A stretch of DNA of 64,000 bases from the NCBI RefSeq assembly GCF_012027495.1, contig NZ_SNUK01000003.1:124001-188000 (forward strand). The letters are read 5' to 3'. The notes below the pieces were generated by a model. That model worked only from the letters and a program-made list of their open reading frames with translations. It did no database searches and was not told the DNA's origin. This stretch comes from Thermococcus sp. JdF3 (GTDB taxonomy: Archaea; Methanobacteriota_B; Thermococci; Thermococcales; Thermococcaceae). Positions 8,351 through 17,953 of this stretch are shown here, in pieces. Position 1 is the stretch's first letter. Every line of letters begins with the position of its first letter. The position numbers and the translations under genes were made by a program.

Positions 8351-9229
8351 TCAAATCTCAACCGATATCCTCAGCTTTTCCTCTTCCTCCAGCTTTTTGA
8401 GTACACCCAGGGCGGTCTCGGGGCTGAGCGACATTCTCCTGATGTGCTCGTAGGCCCTCCGTATCTCCTCCCGCTCGTACCCCCGGGCGCGCTTCTCCAG
8501 GTACAGCAGGACGGAGAGAAGAACTCCCTTGATACTCCTTTCCTGGAGGGGAAGGAGCTTCCATCCACCGTCATAGACATAGGCTGCCTTGGGCGTCTCG
8601 TCCCCCTTCAGCTCCCCAACGGGAACCGTGTTCATGCCCTCCCGCGACGTCAGGTACTCGATCAGCATCCCCTCGGAGTAGCCCTCCTGCCTGAGCCCCA
8701 GAAAGCTCAGTTCAAGTGCCCTCAGAAGGGAGGCAACCCTCTCCATCTCGGTTATCCTGGACTTCGAGAGAATGGACAGCTTCAACACGGCCTTCTCAAG
8801 GGGCTCTTCCTCGATGTTGACGGTGACGAGAACCCTGTCCCTCAGACGGGAGCCCTCTTCAAAGGCCTTCACCGCTATCCACACGGCACCGTTCGTGAGG
8901 ATGCCGTATTTAACGCCGGAGTTGAAGCAGTAGCGCGCCAGCTGGCGGAGGGGCTCGTCCCGCTTGATTATGTTAACCCCGAGGTTCTTGGCCTCGACGT
9001 AGGCGAAGACCTCGCCGTTGAGGATGAGCGCGTAGTCCGCCCTCCCGTCCTCCGTCCGCTCCTCCGGTCTGACTTCCTCCGGGTTGTTCCAGTCCCATCC
9101 CAGGGCCTGAAAGACCTCACCGATGAGGTGCTGCTTCACCGCCTCCTCGTTCTTGGCGTAGAGTTCCCTGTGTGAACGGATTTTCCTCCTGACGCTGGCC
9201 ACGGCCTTGGTAAGTTCCTCCATGCCCAT
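8351..9229 (-). CDS. Type I restriction HsdR_N-like PD-(D/E)XK nuclease-domain protein
   Basis: 292 residues from the ATG at 9229. The middle resembles the N-terminal nuclease domain of type I restriction R subunits: GRADYALILNGEVFAYVEAK gives the D...E-x-K active site, preceded by a helix with the FQALGWDW pattern of this family. The C-terminal 120 residues are charged and helical and may be a small wHTH-like module. There is no helicase domain and no methylase or specificity gene nearby, so it is a solitary nuclease-like protein, a form seen often in archaeal genomes, with unknown target. It converges on the HypE-like gene with a 6-base gap. Confidence 0.8.
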   Translation of the reverse strand: MGMEELTKAVASVRRKIRSHRELYAKNEEAVKQHLIGEVFQALGWDWNNPEEVRPEERTEDGRADYALILNGEVFAYVEAKNLGVNIIKRDEPLRQLARYCFNSGVKYGILTNGAVWIAVKAFEEGSRLRDRVLVTVNIEEEPLEKAVLKLSILSKSRITEMERVASLLRALELSFLGLRQEGYSEGMLIEYLTSREGMNTVPVGELKGDETPKAAYVYDGGWKLLPLQERSIKGVLLSVLLYLEKRARGYEREEIRRAYEHIRRMSLSPETALGVLKKLEEEEKLRISVEI

Positions 9230-9305
9230 ACCCCCGACCGCTTTAGTGCTCTCCCCACGACCTAAAAGCTTTTGGGCGGTGGGTTCAAATTGCTCCGGTG
9301 GGACT

Positions 9306-10097
9306 ATGTGCCGCATAATGTTTGCAGCAGGTGACGGAAAGCGGATTTGTCCGCTGCTGGATGCCCTGGTAAGGTCCTCCGAAAATGACCCGTACAAGGA
9401 GCGGAGGGGAAGGGGGAGGCAGCACAGGGACGGATGGGGGTACGTCCTCCTGAAGGAGGGTTCGGTGAAGCACTACCGCTCGCTGAGGCCTATATTTGAG
9501 GACGCCGCCGCCCTCGGTTCCCTCAGAGAGGAGCTTGAGGGCTTCACCGTGCTGATGGCCCACACGAGGGCGGCCAGTCAGGGGGCCAGGAACCTCTTCA
9601 ACGTCCACCCGTTTGCATTTTCGTCCAGACACGGCTTCACGTTCTGGCTGCTTCACAACGGCGACCTTGACAAGGGGAGGATTATGGAGCTTGCCGAACT
9701 GGACGGGGAGGAGCTGGAGAACGTTTCCGACACCTACGCCTTCGCCACCTACCTGTGCAGGAGGCTCCCCAGCCCGTCGCTCGATGACGTTCTGGAGCAG
9801 TACCGGATCATCAACGGGACGATGAAGTCCCTCCTCAACACCGTCACCCTGTTCCAGGATTCCGGGGGAAGATTCTCCGCTTTCATAACCGCCAGCATGA
9901 GCGAGAAATATGCCGAGAACCCGCTGAACTACGACTACGGCAGGCTGCTCCTCATTGAAGGTGAGGACCTCTTCGCGGTGACGTCGTCAACCTTCGAGCT
10001 GTACCACCCCGCGGACTACCGGGTAATCCCAAACGGAACCGCGTTCTACGTCAGGCTTGGTGAGGATGGCTTCCACGTTGAGACCGTTCGCCTGTGA
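9306..10097 (+). CDS. Class II glutamine amidotransferase-like (Ntn-hydrolase) protein
   Basis: The start is fixed at MCRIMF (ATG 9306) because Cys2 is the N-terminal nucleophile of class II amidotransferases after Met removal. Further family marks are RDGWGYV, AHTRAAS with the Arg/Ala-Ser pocket, and LLHNGDLD for the oxyanion/glutamine site. 263 residues contain only the glutaminase domain, as in the YafJ/DUG3-like group; no synthetase domain is present. It is divergent from the nuclease-like gene and followed by the CBS protein. The acceptor of the ammonia is unknown. Confidence 0.85.
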   Translation: MCRIMFAAGDGKRICPLLDALVRSSENDPYKERRGRGRQHRDGWGYVLLKEGSVKHYRSLRPIFEDAAALGSLREELEGFTVLMAHTRAASQGARNLFNVHPFAFSSRHGFTFWLLHNGDLDKGRIMELAELDGEELENVSDTYAFATYLCRRLPSPSLDDVLEQYRIINGTMKSLLNTVTLFQDSGGRFSAFITASMSEKYAENPLNYDYGRLLLIEGEDLFAVTSSTFELYHPADYRVIPNGTAFYVRLGEDGFHVETVRL

Positions 10098-10141
10098 AAC
10101 GTTATATACGATGCCGTCCCACTTTTATTTTGGGTGGTAAC

Positions 10142-10549
10142 ATGGATGGGGATGCCCCGATTAAGGTTTACATGACGAGAAAACTGATAGGCGTTTCTCC
10201 GGACGACAGCGTAAAGCGCGCCTGCGAGGTCATGGTGGAGTTCGACATAGGCTCCCTGGTTGTCGTTGAAGAAAACAGGGTGGTGGGATTCTTCACAAAG
10301 AGTGACATAATCCGACGTGTCGTCATCCCGGGGCTGTCGAACGGCACCCCCGTCAGGGAGATAATGAGCGGGGAGCTGATAACAGTCGACGCGAACACTC
10401 CCGTGAGGGACGTCCTCAACCTGATGGCCAAGAAAGGGATCAAGCACATGCTCATCAAGGAAGATGGGGAGATAGTCGGCATATTCAGCCTGAGCGACCT
10501 GCTGACCGCCAGCCGGAGGCGGCTCGAGACAGCCATCGCGGCGGAGTGA
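10142..10549 (+). CDS. CBS-domain pair protein
   Basis: 135 residues forming two CBS motifs: IGVSPDDSVKRACEVM...VVGFFTKSDII and LITVDANTPVRDVLNLM...IVGIFSLSDLL. Such stand-alone Bateman modules bind adenosine nucleotides and regulate partners. A TATA box (TTATATAC, about 10102-10110) and GGTGGTAAC ribosome binding site precede the ATG. The stop overlaps the beginning of the phosphoesterase gene, so the two form an operon and the CBS protein may report energy state to it. Confidence 0.9.
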   Translation: MDGDAPIKVYMTRKLIGVSPDDSVKRACEVMVEFDIGSLVVVEENRVVGFFTKSDIIRRVVIPGLSNGTPVREIMSGELITVDANTPVRDVLNLMAKKGIKHMLIKEDGEIVGIFSLSDLLTASRRRLETAIAAE

Positions 10550-10554
10550 TGGTT

Positions 10555-12066
10555 ATGATACGGATAGCGCACATAAGCGACACCCACATAACCAGCGAGA
10601 GCGCCTACAAGGGCTACGCCTACGACCTCATAGTCAACGACGTGAACCGCGGGGACTTCGACTTCGTGATACACACCGGTGACGTGACCAACCAGGGCCT
10701 CCGCGAGGAGTATGAGCGGGCCTCGTACGAGCTTAGAAAAATAAAGAAGCCGCTCGTTGTCATTCCTGGCAACCACGATGTCAGGAACGTCGGCTACAAG
10801 CTGTTCGAGAAGTTCATAGGCCCGCTTAACGGCGTTTACGAGTTCCGCGACGGTGTCGTCATCTGGGTTGACTCGACCATACCCGACCTGAGCGACGGCA
10901 GGGTGGGCGGCCACAAGTTCCGGTGGCTCAAGTCGAGACTCGAGGAGTACTCCGAGAAAAAGTTCAAAATCGTCGCCGCACACCATCACCTCGTCCCGCT
11001 GCCCGACACCGGGCGGGAGAGAAACGTTCTGTACAACGCCGGCGACGTTCTCGACCTCCTCCTCAGGCACGAGGTCAGCCTCTACACCTGCGGCCACAAG
11101 CACGTGCCCAACGTCTACCGCATCGAGGACATGGTGATCGACAACGCGGGCTGCACATCCTGCAGGAAGACGAGGAAGGGGGACGTGAACAGCTACAACA
11201 TCATCACCATCCACGACGACGGCAGGATCGAGGTTACGATAAAACGCGTGACCGGGGACGAGGTGCAGAAGGAACACAGACCCATAAAGCCGAAGATCTT
11301 CGTGCCCCGTGGAGAGCGCCTGCTCCGGATAGTCCAGATGAGCGAGAGCAACGTCTCGGACAGGATGTACTTCAGGAGGAAGGTACTCGAAAACGCCGTG
11401 CGCACCATAAACGAAAAGCTGAGGCCCGACATAGTGATCCACAACGGTGACATCGTGGATATGGGGATAGAGCGCTACTACGAGAAGGCCTACGAGTTCT
11501 ACGAGAAGATCAAAGCGGAAAAGCTCGTCGTTCCCGGCCACAACGACATAACCTACCTGGGCTACGACCTGTTTCTGGAGTACTTCGGCGAACCGGAAAT
11601 CGTGGAGATGAAGGGCTTCACGTTCCTTCCAGTGATAAGCGCCCAGTACGAAACTCCAATAGGGGTCGTCGGACGGATAGGCCAGCGGAAAATAGCGAGG
11701 CACCTCGAGGAGTATCGCGGGAGCTTTACGGTGGTCGTTCTGCACCACAACATCATTCCGATTCCGCGGAGCAGGGAGGTGGGATTCCTCGAAGACGCCG
11801 GCGACGTGCTGAGGACATTGACGTGGGGGGAGGCCAGCCTCGTGCTGACCGGCCACGGGGGCAACTCCTTCGCAGTCAAGGTTGAGAAAACACCCATAGT
11901 CAACGCGGGCTCCATAAGCTGGGAGCTCCACAGGAACCCCTTCGGAAACAGCTTCAACCTCATAGACATATACCCCGAAATGATAGTGGCATTTGAGGTT
12001 CAGGCCACCTGGGGGAGCGGAAGGCTCCTTGGAATATGGAAGATAAAGGGCCCGTTCACCCCCTGA
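10555..12066 (+). CDS. Tandem calcineurin-like metallophosphoesterase, second copy degenerate
   Basis: 503 residues made of two tandem metallophosphoesterase domains. The first (1-240) is complete: HISDTH, HTGDVTN, PGNHDVR, AHHH and CGHKH. The second (about 258-500) keeps the fold signature but the metal motifs are altered: MSESN replaces SDTH, HNGDIVD is kept, PGHND replaces GNHD, LHHN is kept, and GHGGN replaces GHxH. The second domain is probably inactive or substrate-specific. Start at 10555 is chosen from the GGAGTGAT spacing; ATG 10549 is possible. It is translationally coupled to the CBS gene and overlaps the convergent kinase gene by 11 bases. Substrate unknown (phosphodiester or nucleotide). 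Confidence 0.88.
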   Translation: MIRIAHISDTHITSESAYKGYAYDLIVNDVNRGDFDFVIHTGDVTNQGLREEYERASYELRKIKKPLVVIPGNHDVRNVGYKLFEKFIGPLNGVYEFRDGVVIWVDSTIPDLSDGRVGGHKFRWLKSRLEEYSEKKFKIVAAHHHLVPLPDTGRERNVLYNAGDVLDLLLRHEVSLYTCGHKHVPNVYRIEDMVIDNAGCTSCRKTRKGDVNSYNIITIHDDGRIEVTIKRVTGDEVQKEHRPIKPKIFVPRGERLLRIVQMSESNVSDRMYFRRKVLENAVRTINEKLRPDIVIHNGDIVDMGIERYYEKAYEFYEKIKAEKLVVPGHNDITYLGYDLFLEYFGEPEIVEMKGFTFLPVISAQYETPIGVVGRIGQRKIARHLEEYRGSFTVVVLHHNIIPIPRSREVGFLEDAGDVLRTLTWGEASLVLTGHGGNSFAVKVEKTPIVNAGSISWELHRNPFGNSFNLIDIYPEMIVAFEVQATWGSGRLLGIWKIKGPFTP

Positions 12067-12946
12067 CGTCCCTTCCCATCTTTCTCATCAGCCGCTCCAT
12101 TATGTCCTCCATTATAACGTCCACCGTGCTCTCGAGTTCGACGTTGTTTATCACCCGAACCCCGTGCTCCCTGGCCATCTCCACAATGAAATCCTGTATC
12201 TCCATGATGGCGTCTATGTGCTCGATGTAGTACTCGGCGGGCCTCTTGCTGTAGCGCGCCCTTTCGTAGAACCTGGCCTCCAGGTCCCGCTTGCTCCCCA
12301 CGGTTACCACGTACATGAAGTCCCTGTCGTCGAGCTCCACGTAGCCGGGAACCAGGTGTATGCCCTCGATGACCGTGTTGAAGCCCTCCTTGTGGGCCCT
12401 CTCAAGGACCGCCTTGAGGCCAACGGACACGTGACGGACCTGCTCCTCGAAGCCCCTGATCAGGGGGGAGTCCCTTCCCTTGACCCTGCCAGCGGCCGTC
12501 CAGGCGAGGAAGGACGACGTGTGGAGGTCGGGGAGAAGTTCGGGTGCTATTATCTTCCTCATGACCTCCCTTACCGTGTCCGTTCCTATAACGCTCCTTA
12601 TGCCGAGGCGAAACGCCAGCTCGGTCGCTATCGTTGACTTCCCGACGCCCGTTGCCCCGCCGAGGAGAATGGTTATCGGCACCTTCAGGCGGCGGAGCTG
12701 GCGCCAGAACAGGTAGCGCTTCGCCGCTTCCTTAAGGCCGTGGTCAATGAGCTTCCGGTACGTCAGTTCCCGTATCTCCTCCGTGGTGACGAACTTGGCA
12801 TTCCTGGAATTCAGCTCCTTCTGAACCTCCGTGGCTATGATGTAGGCGATACCCACGTCAACCCCCGCAAGGGTTATGGAGCGCGTGAGGATCCCCCTTG
12901 AGAACGGGAGCCTGGCCCCGCTCTCGGGGTCGGTTACGATTATCAT
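12056..12946 (-). CDS. 2-phosphoglycerate kinase
   Basis: 296 residues. An ATP-cone-like region is at the N-terminus (about 1-90), then a P-loop kinase domain with [10 protein letters not shown] near residue 98. Residues such as [11 protein letters not shown] and [10 protein letters not shown] are characteristic of archaeal 2-phosphoglycerate kinase, which makes 2,3-diphosphoglycerate for cyclic 2,3-diphosphoglycerate synthesis. Its start overlaps the stop of the upstream cpgS-like gene by 4 bases, so the two consecutive enzymes of this thermoprotectant pathway are made together. Confidence 0.92.
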   Translation of the reverse strand: MIIVTDPESGARLPFSRGILTRSITLAGVDVGIAYIIATEVQKELNSRNAKFVTTEEIRELTYRKLIDHGLKEAAKRYLFWRQLRRLKVPITILLGGATGVGKSTIATELAFRLGIRSVIGTDTVREVMRKIIAPELLPDLHTSSFLAWTAAGRVKGRDSPLIRGFEEQVRHVSVGLKAVLERAHKEGFNTVIEGIHLVPGYVELDDRDFMYVVTVGSKRDLEARFYERARYSKRPAEYYIEHIDAIMEIQDFIVEMAREHGVRVINNVELESTVDVIMEDIMERLMRKMGRDVRG

Positions 12947-14250
12947 CCTCTCCCCTCCAGTATCGAGCGGCCGAGCCTCAAAACGGCCCCCCCCAGGTCC
13001 TTCCCATCGATGTTGACCGGCTCGTTGTCCAGATACACCACCTCAATCCCCCTCTCAAGGGCCCACCTGGTAACAACGTCCACAGCGGCGGCCTTGAGCT
13101 CAACGGCCACCGCGTCGATGCCCTCAAATCCCTCCAGGTCTTTTCTCAGTGCGGGCCTCCTCGACAGGTTGCCGGAGGCATGGACTACATCCGCCCCCAG
13201 ACCCTCGATGTACCTCCTCGCCCCCTCGAGGGCCAGCCCCGACGTCATCACAAGGGCCAGCCTCTTCCCGGAAACGTCCCCGAGGGGCCTCGGTCTGAAT
13301 GCGGTCAAATGCACGTCCGCGTCGGGGTTAGTCTCCCGGATTATCCTCTCAAGCTCCCTCAGCCGCTCCGGGCGTACCGAGTCGGCCATCGTGACGACGA
13401 CTATGTCCGCCAGAGAGAGCCTGAAGGGGCCGAAGTAGCCGCCTATGAAGTCGGACTTCTGGGCGGCGCTGACCATGAGGACGTACCCATCCGCACGGTA
13501 GGCAGGAAACGTTGCCCCACTGCCCTCGAGGATTATGAGGTCGTTTGGCAGGCTCTCCGCCAGCTTAACGCCCTCGTCCACAACATCGAAGAAGGAAAAC
13601 CCCGCCATGCCTCCCCCGCAGCGGCGGCACCCTATGGTCGCAACGCGTGAGGTGAGCGCGTTCTCAAAGTGGTCCGAGGCGGCGTGCTTTCCCTTCCCCG
13701 CCAGCCTGACCAGGAACTCGGGGGTTATCTCAAACTTATCCCCCTCTATGAGCTCCGGCTCCTCGGGACCCCCGCGGCCCATCGTGACTATAACGGGGTT
13801 GGCTATCTCCTTGAGGGTTCTGGCTATGAAGCCGCTGACCGCAGTCTTGCCGACCCTCTTCCCCGTCCCTATGACGGCAAGGCTCGGCTTTCTGGTCCTC
13901 CTCAGCGGCCTGGGAGTGAACGTGAAGTCCGCCCCCCTGTAGGTCACACCGTGGAGCATGCACAGGGATGCAATCCTAAACCTGTCCTCGTAGTTCAGGA
14001 CGGGCTCGTCGCTCAGGTCAACGACCTCACAAACGTTGTTCTCCCTGAGGGCCCTCGCGAGGGCGGCAAGGTAGTCCCCCGCGTAATACACCGGAATCCC
14101 GAGCCTCTTCTCGATGTCCCGAATGTCTCCAATCTTCTCACTCCCGCCCAGAAAGACGGCGCAGCAGACACCACCGAGCTTTTCCACCGCCCACGCGGTA
14201 ACGTCTGGATAGTGCTCGCCGTCGATAAGGACGAGCCTCCGATTTTTCAT
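12943..14250 (-). CDS. cpgS: Cyclic 2,3-diphosphoglycerate synthetase
   Basis: 435 residues from the ATG at 14250 behind GGTGGTGGC. The protein has an N-terminal Rossmann-like part ([14 protein letters not shown]), a P-loop [16 protein letters not shown] near residue 126, and GCRRCGGG; these match archaeal cyclic 2,3-diphosphoglycerate synthetases. With the overlapping 2-phosphoglycerate kinase it would convert 2-phosphoglycerate to cyclic 2,3-DPG, a compatible solute known mainly from hyperthermophilic methanogens. Whether this organism accumulates cDPG, or uses these enzymes for something else, cannot be told from the sequence. Confidence 0.9.
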   Translation of the reverse strand: MKNRRLVLIDGEHYPDVTAWAVEKLGGVCCAVFLGGSEKIGDIRDIEKRLGIPVYYAGDYLAALARALRENNVCEVVDLSDEPVLNYEDRFRIASLCMLHGVTYRGADFTFTPRPLRRTRKPSLAVIGTGKRVGKTAVSGFIARTLKEIANPVIVTMGRGGPEEPELIEGDKFEITPEFLVRLAGKGKHAASDHFENALTSRVATIGCRRCGGGMAGFSFFDVVDEGVKLAESLPNDLIILEGSGATFPAYRADGYVLMVSAAQKSDFIGGYFGPFRLSLADIVVVTMADSVRPERLRELERIIRETNPDADVHLTAFRPRPLGDVSGKRLALVMTSGLALEGARRYIEGLGADVVHASGNLSRRPALRKDLEGFEGIDAVAVELKAAAVDVVTRWALERGIEVVYLDNEPVNIDGKDLGGAVLRLGRSILEGRG

Positions 14251-14349
14251 GCCACCACCGTAACCACTATATTCATGGAGCATTTAACATTTTGGAGTGT
14301 GTCCCGGCGGCACCTCTCCGGAGAGAATAGGTACACCACCCTGGGAACC

Positions 14350-14364
14350 GCAGGAAGGGTTATA
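14350..14364 (+). promoter_or_regulatory. Promoter of the histone-fold protein gene
   Basis: GAAGGGTTATAAACCCC gives BRE and TATA box, placed about 75 bases ahead of the ATG at 14430. GGAGGTG at 14417-14423 is the ribosome binding site. Confidence 0.55.
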
Positions 14365-14429
14365 AACCCCGAGGAGGTATGACTATTGGCGGCCACTGAA
14401 AGCGGCCCCGCTGAAAGGAGGTGTATGAA

Positions 14430-14609
14430 ATGGTTGAGATGATTGTTAAGAGCAAGGTTAAGGAGGCCGTTAAGGCCATCGACCCCGAGATGAGGGTCAA
14501 CCCGGAGTTCTACGAGGCCCTTGAGGCCGAGATCAAGACCCTCGTTGAGAAGGCCGTCAAGAGGGCCAAGGACGAGGGCAAGAAGACCCTCTACCCGAGG
14601 CACGTTTGA
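14430..14609 (+). CDS. DUF1931-type histone-fold protein
   Basis: 59 residues starting MVEMIVKSKVKEAV. The pattern of a short helix, a longer central helix (VNPEFYEALEAEIKTLVEKAVKRAKDEGKK) and the ending TLYPRHV is that of the small DUF1931 histone-fold proteins of Thermococcales. It has its own promoter and a strong GGAGGTG site, so is probably abundant. DNA binding or compaction is inferred from the fold; the surface is less basic than that of true archaeal histones. Confidence 0.85.
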   Translation: MVEMIVKSKVKEAVKAIDPEMRVNPEFYEALEAEIKTLVEKAVKRAKDEGKKTLYPRHV

Positions 14610-14686
14610 GGCTTCTCCCTTTTCCTGCTTTTTCCATTCCATCGATGGCCTTTTATTCTCCTTTTCCCAACTTTTGTGGTGATACC

Positions 14687-15568
14687 ATGGCGCTCAGAAA
14701 ACTCGGTGATTCGGTTTATCTTTATCCCGGCAGCCCCTCAACACTTGTGCGGGTCTCTGATGGAAAAGCCGTTCTCGTCGACCCCGGCCACGGGAGCGGA
14801 AGGCACAAAGACCTGAAGAGGGAGGTCAGAAAACTGGGGCTCGAGATGAAAGCCCAGCTCGCGACGCACGGCCACGCAGACCACGTATCGGTTGCGCCGA
14901 GGATCGACGCGCCGCTCTTCATGCACCGCTTTGAGTTCTCGATAGCCGAAAGCCCCCTGAACAGGGAACTTTTGACCTTCGGCTCGAAGGCTCCGGGGGG
15001 CTTTCTGGTCTTCCAGTTCCCGGAAGAGGTTAAAGTTCATGCAGTCTTCGAGTGGGGCGACGAACTCTTCGGCCTGAAGGCGATCAAACTGAACGGCCAT
15101 TCGCCCGGGATGACAGGCTTTCTGGACAAGGAGAACGGGCTTATCTACGCTGGAGATGCCTTCTTTGGGGCACGGGTCATAGAGGCCGTGGGATTGCCGT
15201 ATCTGGTCGACCCCGACTTATTCAAAGCTTCAATTGCAGAATTAAAGAATTATGCAGAGAATGGCTTCCTCCTGGTACCCTCCCACGGCAGACCGGTGGA
15301 GGGGGAGGAGGCGCTCGAGCTGCTCGACTTCAACCTCAGCCGCGTCGAGGAGACCGAAAGCCTCATCCTGGACATCCTGAGGGAGGGTCCGATGGGCATC
15401 GACGGTATCGCCTTCCGCATAATGAGGTACTACGGGGTCGAGGTCACGCCCCAGAAGCTCGCCCTCAACCTCGTCCCTGCCAGGGCCTTCATCGCGAAGC
15501 TCTACAACGAGGGAAAGGTGGACGCGGTCGTTGACAATGGACTCAAATGGAGGGTGGAGAAGGGTTAG
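14687..15568 (+). CDS. Metallo-beta-lactamase-fold hydrolase
   Basis: 293 residues. THGHADHV supplies the HxHxDH zinc site, followed by a downstream His (GHSPG), the bridging Asp (YAGDAFFG) and a final His (VPSHGRPV), so all ligand positions of the MBL fold are present. The last 70 residues form a helical C-terminal domain that resembles the wHTH-like tail of many archaeal MBL hydrolases. Preceded by GTGGTGATACC. The substrate is not evident; glyoxalase-II-like thioesterase activity is one possibility. Confidence 0.87.
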   Translation: MALRKLGDSVYLYPGSPSTLVRVSDGKAVLVDPGHGSGRHKDLKREVRKLGLEMKAQLATHGHADHVSVAPRIDAPLFMHRFEFSIAESPLNRELLTFGSKAPGGFLVFQFPEEVKVHAVFEWGDELFGLKAIKLNGHSPGMTGFLDKENGLIYAGDAFFGARVIEAVGLPYLVDPDLFKASIAELKNYAENGFLLVPSHGRPVEGEEALELLDFNLSRVEETESLILDILREGPMGIDGIAFRIMRYYGVEVTPQKLALNLVPARAFIAKLYNEGKVDAVVDNGLKWRVEKG

Positions 15569-15579
15569 AGAGCAGGCGC

Positions 15580-16221
15580 TCACTCCCCATCAGGGTAGCA
15601 CAGGTACCTGTACGGGCAGAACCTGCACGTGTAGGAGTACTCCCCCTTCGGGGGCTTTCCTCTTTCGTAGGCCTTCTTGACGGAGTAGAAGTGCTTAAGG
15701 GTCTCGCGGAAGAGCTTTCCGTCGTAGGGCACCTCAAAGGCCCTGAAGTTCGGTCCCTTGACTATCGGGAAGCGCGAGAAGTCTATTTTGCTTATAACCC
15801 TCATGGGCTCCTCGTGGAGCTTGATGTAGTACAGGTACCCGTACTCCGCCTCCGCCCAGCGCATGTAGATGTTGAGCTGGGCCATGTGATAGTCGTAGGG
15901 TTTGCTGGGGAGACTGGTCTTGCCCTTTATCTCGATTGGGAAGTCCCCTATGGCGTCTATCCTGCCGTGTATCTCGAAACCGAGTCTCTGGGATCTGAGG
16001 ATGAGGTGCTTCTCAAGCTCGAAGCCGAAGCGTTTCTGTAGAATCTCACCGAGGACGTTGTGGGTGTTTATGCCCTGGTTCAGCCGCACCTTCACGAACT
16101 CGGGCCACCTCTCAGGGTAGCCCTTCAGCCTGAAGTATATCCTCCTCGGGCACGTCAGGGCCTCGCTGGCGTAGAACTCGATAAATCCATCGTTTTCATT
16201 ATGATTCCCATCCGACGCCAT
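15580..16221 (-). CDS. Cas4-like PD-(D/E)XK exonuclease with Fe-S cysteines
   Basis: 213 residues from an ATG 6 bases after GGAGGG. ALTCPRRIYF near the N-terminus gives the first cluster Cys; GRIDAI and PIEIKGK supply the D...E-x-K active site, QLNIYMRWA is the QhXXY motif, and CRFCPYRYLC near the end gives the remaining three Cys. This is the Cas4/RecB-nuclease family, typical length. No cas1, cas2 or effector genes lie nearby, so it is a solitary Cas4-like protein; it could still serve spacer processing in trans or act in DNA repair. It converges with the MBL gene. Confidence 0.85.
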   Translation of the reverse strand: MASDGNHNENDGFIEFYASEALTCPRRIYFRLKGYPERWPEFVKVRLNQGINTHNVLGEILQKRFGFELEKHLILRSQRLGFEIHGRIDAIGDFPIEIKGKTSLPSKPYDYHMAQLNIYMRWAEAEYGYLYYIKLHEEPMRVISKIDFSRFPIVKGPNFRAFEVPYDGKLFRETLKHFYSVKKAYERGKPPKGEYSYTCRFCPYRYLCYPDGE

Positions 16222-16402
16222 TCCTTTCCCTCCAGTAACGGGGCGGGTCATCGGCCCGCGAACCTCGCCGCCCCCGCGTCAGCTAATACCGACGTCATCA
16301 CCCATCAGACTGGGCAAGGGTCGTCATCCGCTCGGAGGGTTAAGGCTAACCCACCATTTAAAGGTTTGGGGAAGAATCCGGGGAAAGTTGAAGGAGGAGA
16401 AA

Positions 16403-16747
16403 TCAGAGTACAGTCCCCTTTTTCCTCTTGAGCGAGTAGCTCAGCCCGTACGCCGGCCAGATGCTCGGCGGCTGCTCGTAGTGGTGGAGGTTCCTCAGTA
16501 TCTTCTCTGCGGTCTTTTTGTTTCTGGCCTTTACCCTCAGAACGCCGTCCTCGAGTTCAACCGTTCCGTTGGACAGCCTCAGGGTGAGCTTCGAGCCGTT
16601 CACTTCAGGCCTGGCCTTCATTAAAAGCTGCCTGTAGTCCTCGTATGCTTCCCTGCTGAGCTTCTGCTCAAGAAAGACGGGTTTCTCACGTGACTTAAAC
16701 AGGCGGGAGAACAAACTACTTGAAGGTTCGTCATCCATACTCCTCAT
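16403..16747 (-). CDS. Hypothetical protein, 114 aa
   Basis: A small charged protein with a basic N-terminal third and a predicted beta-hairpin in the middle (SKLTLRLSNGTVELEDGVLRV), then a basic helix. I do not recognise the family. GGAGGT lies 3 bases before the first ATG (16747); a second ATG at 16738 has better spacing. The gene is followed by the Cas4-like gene on the same strand about 180 bases away, with a separate promoter (CCTTTAAATGG, near 16360) between them. Confidence 0.65.
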   Translation of the reverse strand: MRSMDDEPSSSLFSRLFKSREKPVFLEQKLSREAYEDYRQLLMKARPEVNGSKLTLRLSNGTVELEDGVLRVKARNKKTAEKILRNLHHYEQPPSIWPAYGLSYSLKRKKGTVL

Positions 16748-16865
16748 CTACCTCCGGAGGATTTCTCGCTTTAAATTCGTCCCTCAGGTTTTTAAGGCTT
16801 TCTCATCGCTTTTTGCCGAAATGACGAGAGGAAGGCTTTTAAGGTTTTCGCGGTGAGTAAGGCCG

Positions 16866-17705
16866 ATGAGAAGAACCCAGCTGATAAAACCCCGTATAAG
16901 GGAGATCCTTTCCCGCGAACTTCCGGCGGAGCTAGTGAGGATGCTCCCCAAGCACTGGGTCCAGATAGGCGACGTTCTAATCCTCCCCCTACGGCCAGAG
17001 CTCGAACCCCATAAACGCCGGATAGCCGAGGTTTACGCGGAGGTTCTCGGCGTTAAAACAGTCCTCAGAAAGGGCAGAATAGGCGGCGAGTTCAGGGAGA
17101 CAAACTATGAGCTCCTCCACGGAAACGACACGATAACGGTTCATGTTGAGAACGGGATCAAATACAAGCTCGATGTGGCAAAGATAATGTTCTCGCCGGC
17201 AAACGTGAAGGAGCGCGTGAGGATGGCGAAGGTTGCAAAGCCCGGCGAGCTGGTCGTCGACATGTTCGCCGGAATCGGCCACCTCAGCCTCCCAATGGCT
17301 GTCCACGGAAAAGCCAGAGTTATAGCCATAGAGAAGAGCCCCTACACATTCCGCTTTCTGGTTGAGAACATCGAGCTCAACAAGGTTCAGGACAGGATGA
17401 CTGCCTACAACATCGACAACCGAGACTTTCCTGGGGAGGACATAGCCGACAGGATTCTCATGGGCTACGTGGTGAAAACCCACGAGTTCATCCCCAAGGC
17501 CCTGAGCATAGCCAGGGACGAGGCTATAATCCACTACCACAACACGGTGCCGGAAAGGCTGATGCCAGAGGAGCCCTTCGGGACGTTCAGAAAAACAGCA
17601 AGGGAGCACGGCTACGAGGCGGAGAAGCTCAACGAACTCATCATCAAGCGCTACGCCCCTGGAGTGTGGCACGTCGTCGTTGACGTGAGGGTCTTTAAGA
17701 GATAG
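16866..17705 (+). CDS. taw2: tRNA(Phe) 4-demethylwyosine aminocarboxypropyltransferase
   Basis: 279 residues, the same size as Pyrococcus Taw2. The Rossmann motif VVDMFAGIGHLSLPMA near residue 133 binds S-adenosylmethionine, followed by AIEKSPY and an ISANDNRDF-like acidic loop; the Trm5-type NPPY motif is absent and replaced by LMGYVVKTHEF, which fits TYW2/Taw2. The enzyme transfers the aminocarboxypropyl group of SAM to imG-14 at position 37 of tRNA-Phe in wyosine biosynthesis. A GCTTTTAAGG TATA box precedes it by about 25 bases. Other wyosine genes are not in the window. Confidence 0.9.
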   Translation: MRRTQLIKPRIREILSRELPAELVRMLPKHWVQIGDVLILPLRPELEPHKRRIAEVYAEVLGVKTVLRKGRIGGEFRETNYELLHGNDTITVHVENGIKYKLDVAKIMFSPANVKERVRMAKVAKPGELVVDMFAGIGHLSLPMAVHGKARVIAIEKSPYTFRFLVENIELNKVQDRMTAYNIDNRDFPGEDIADRILMGYVVKTHEFIPKALSIARDEAIIHYHNTVPERLMPEEPFGTFRKTAREHGYEAEKLNELIIKRYAPGVWHVVVDVRVFKR

Positions 17706-17943
17706 CGAAAGCCCGTACCACAGGTGTTCTGGTGCTCTCGAGATGGCCTGCGAGCGGGAGTACGATTTCCCATGACCATTTACCGGTTTTGCATGCGTTC
17801 AAAGTGTTCTCCAACCTGTTCACCGGGGAAAATTTTAGGTCATCCTGATAAACTTTTGGACCATCCTGCAGTTCAGTGCTCCCCGATGGTTAACAATTGA
17901 ACTTAACTTAACATATGCTGTGAAACGCTTCCTTTTGCGAAGA

Positions 17944-17953
17944 CCTTATATCC
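17944..17953 (+). promoter_or_regulatory. TATA box of the AOR-family gene
   Basis: GAAGACCTTATATCC lies 35-45 bases before the ATG at 17987, with GAGGTGATT as ribosome binding site. The rest of the 281-base gap after taw2 contains no gene I can support. Confidence 0.5.

Noticed and set aside
10168-11931. 587-residue minus-strand frame
   Set aside because: Exact antisense of the CBS and phosphoesterase genes with His/Val-rich composition typical of shadow frames.
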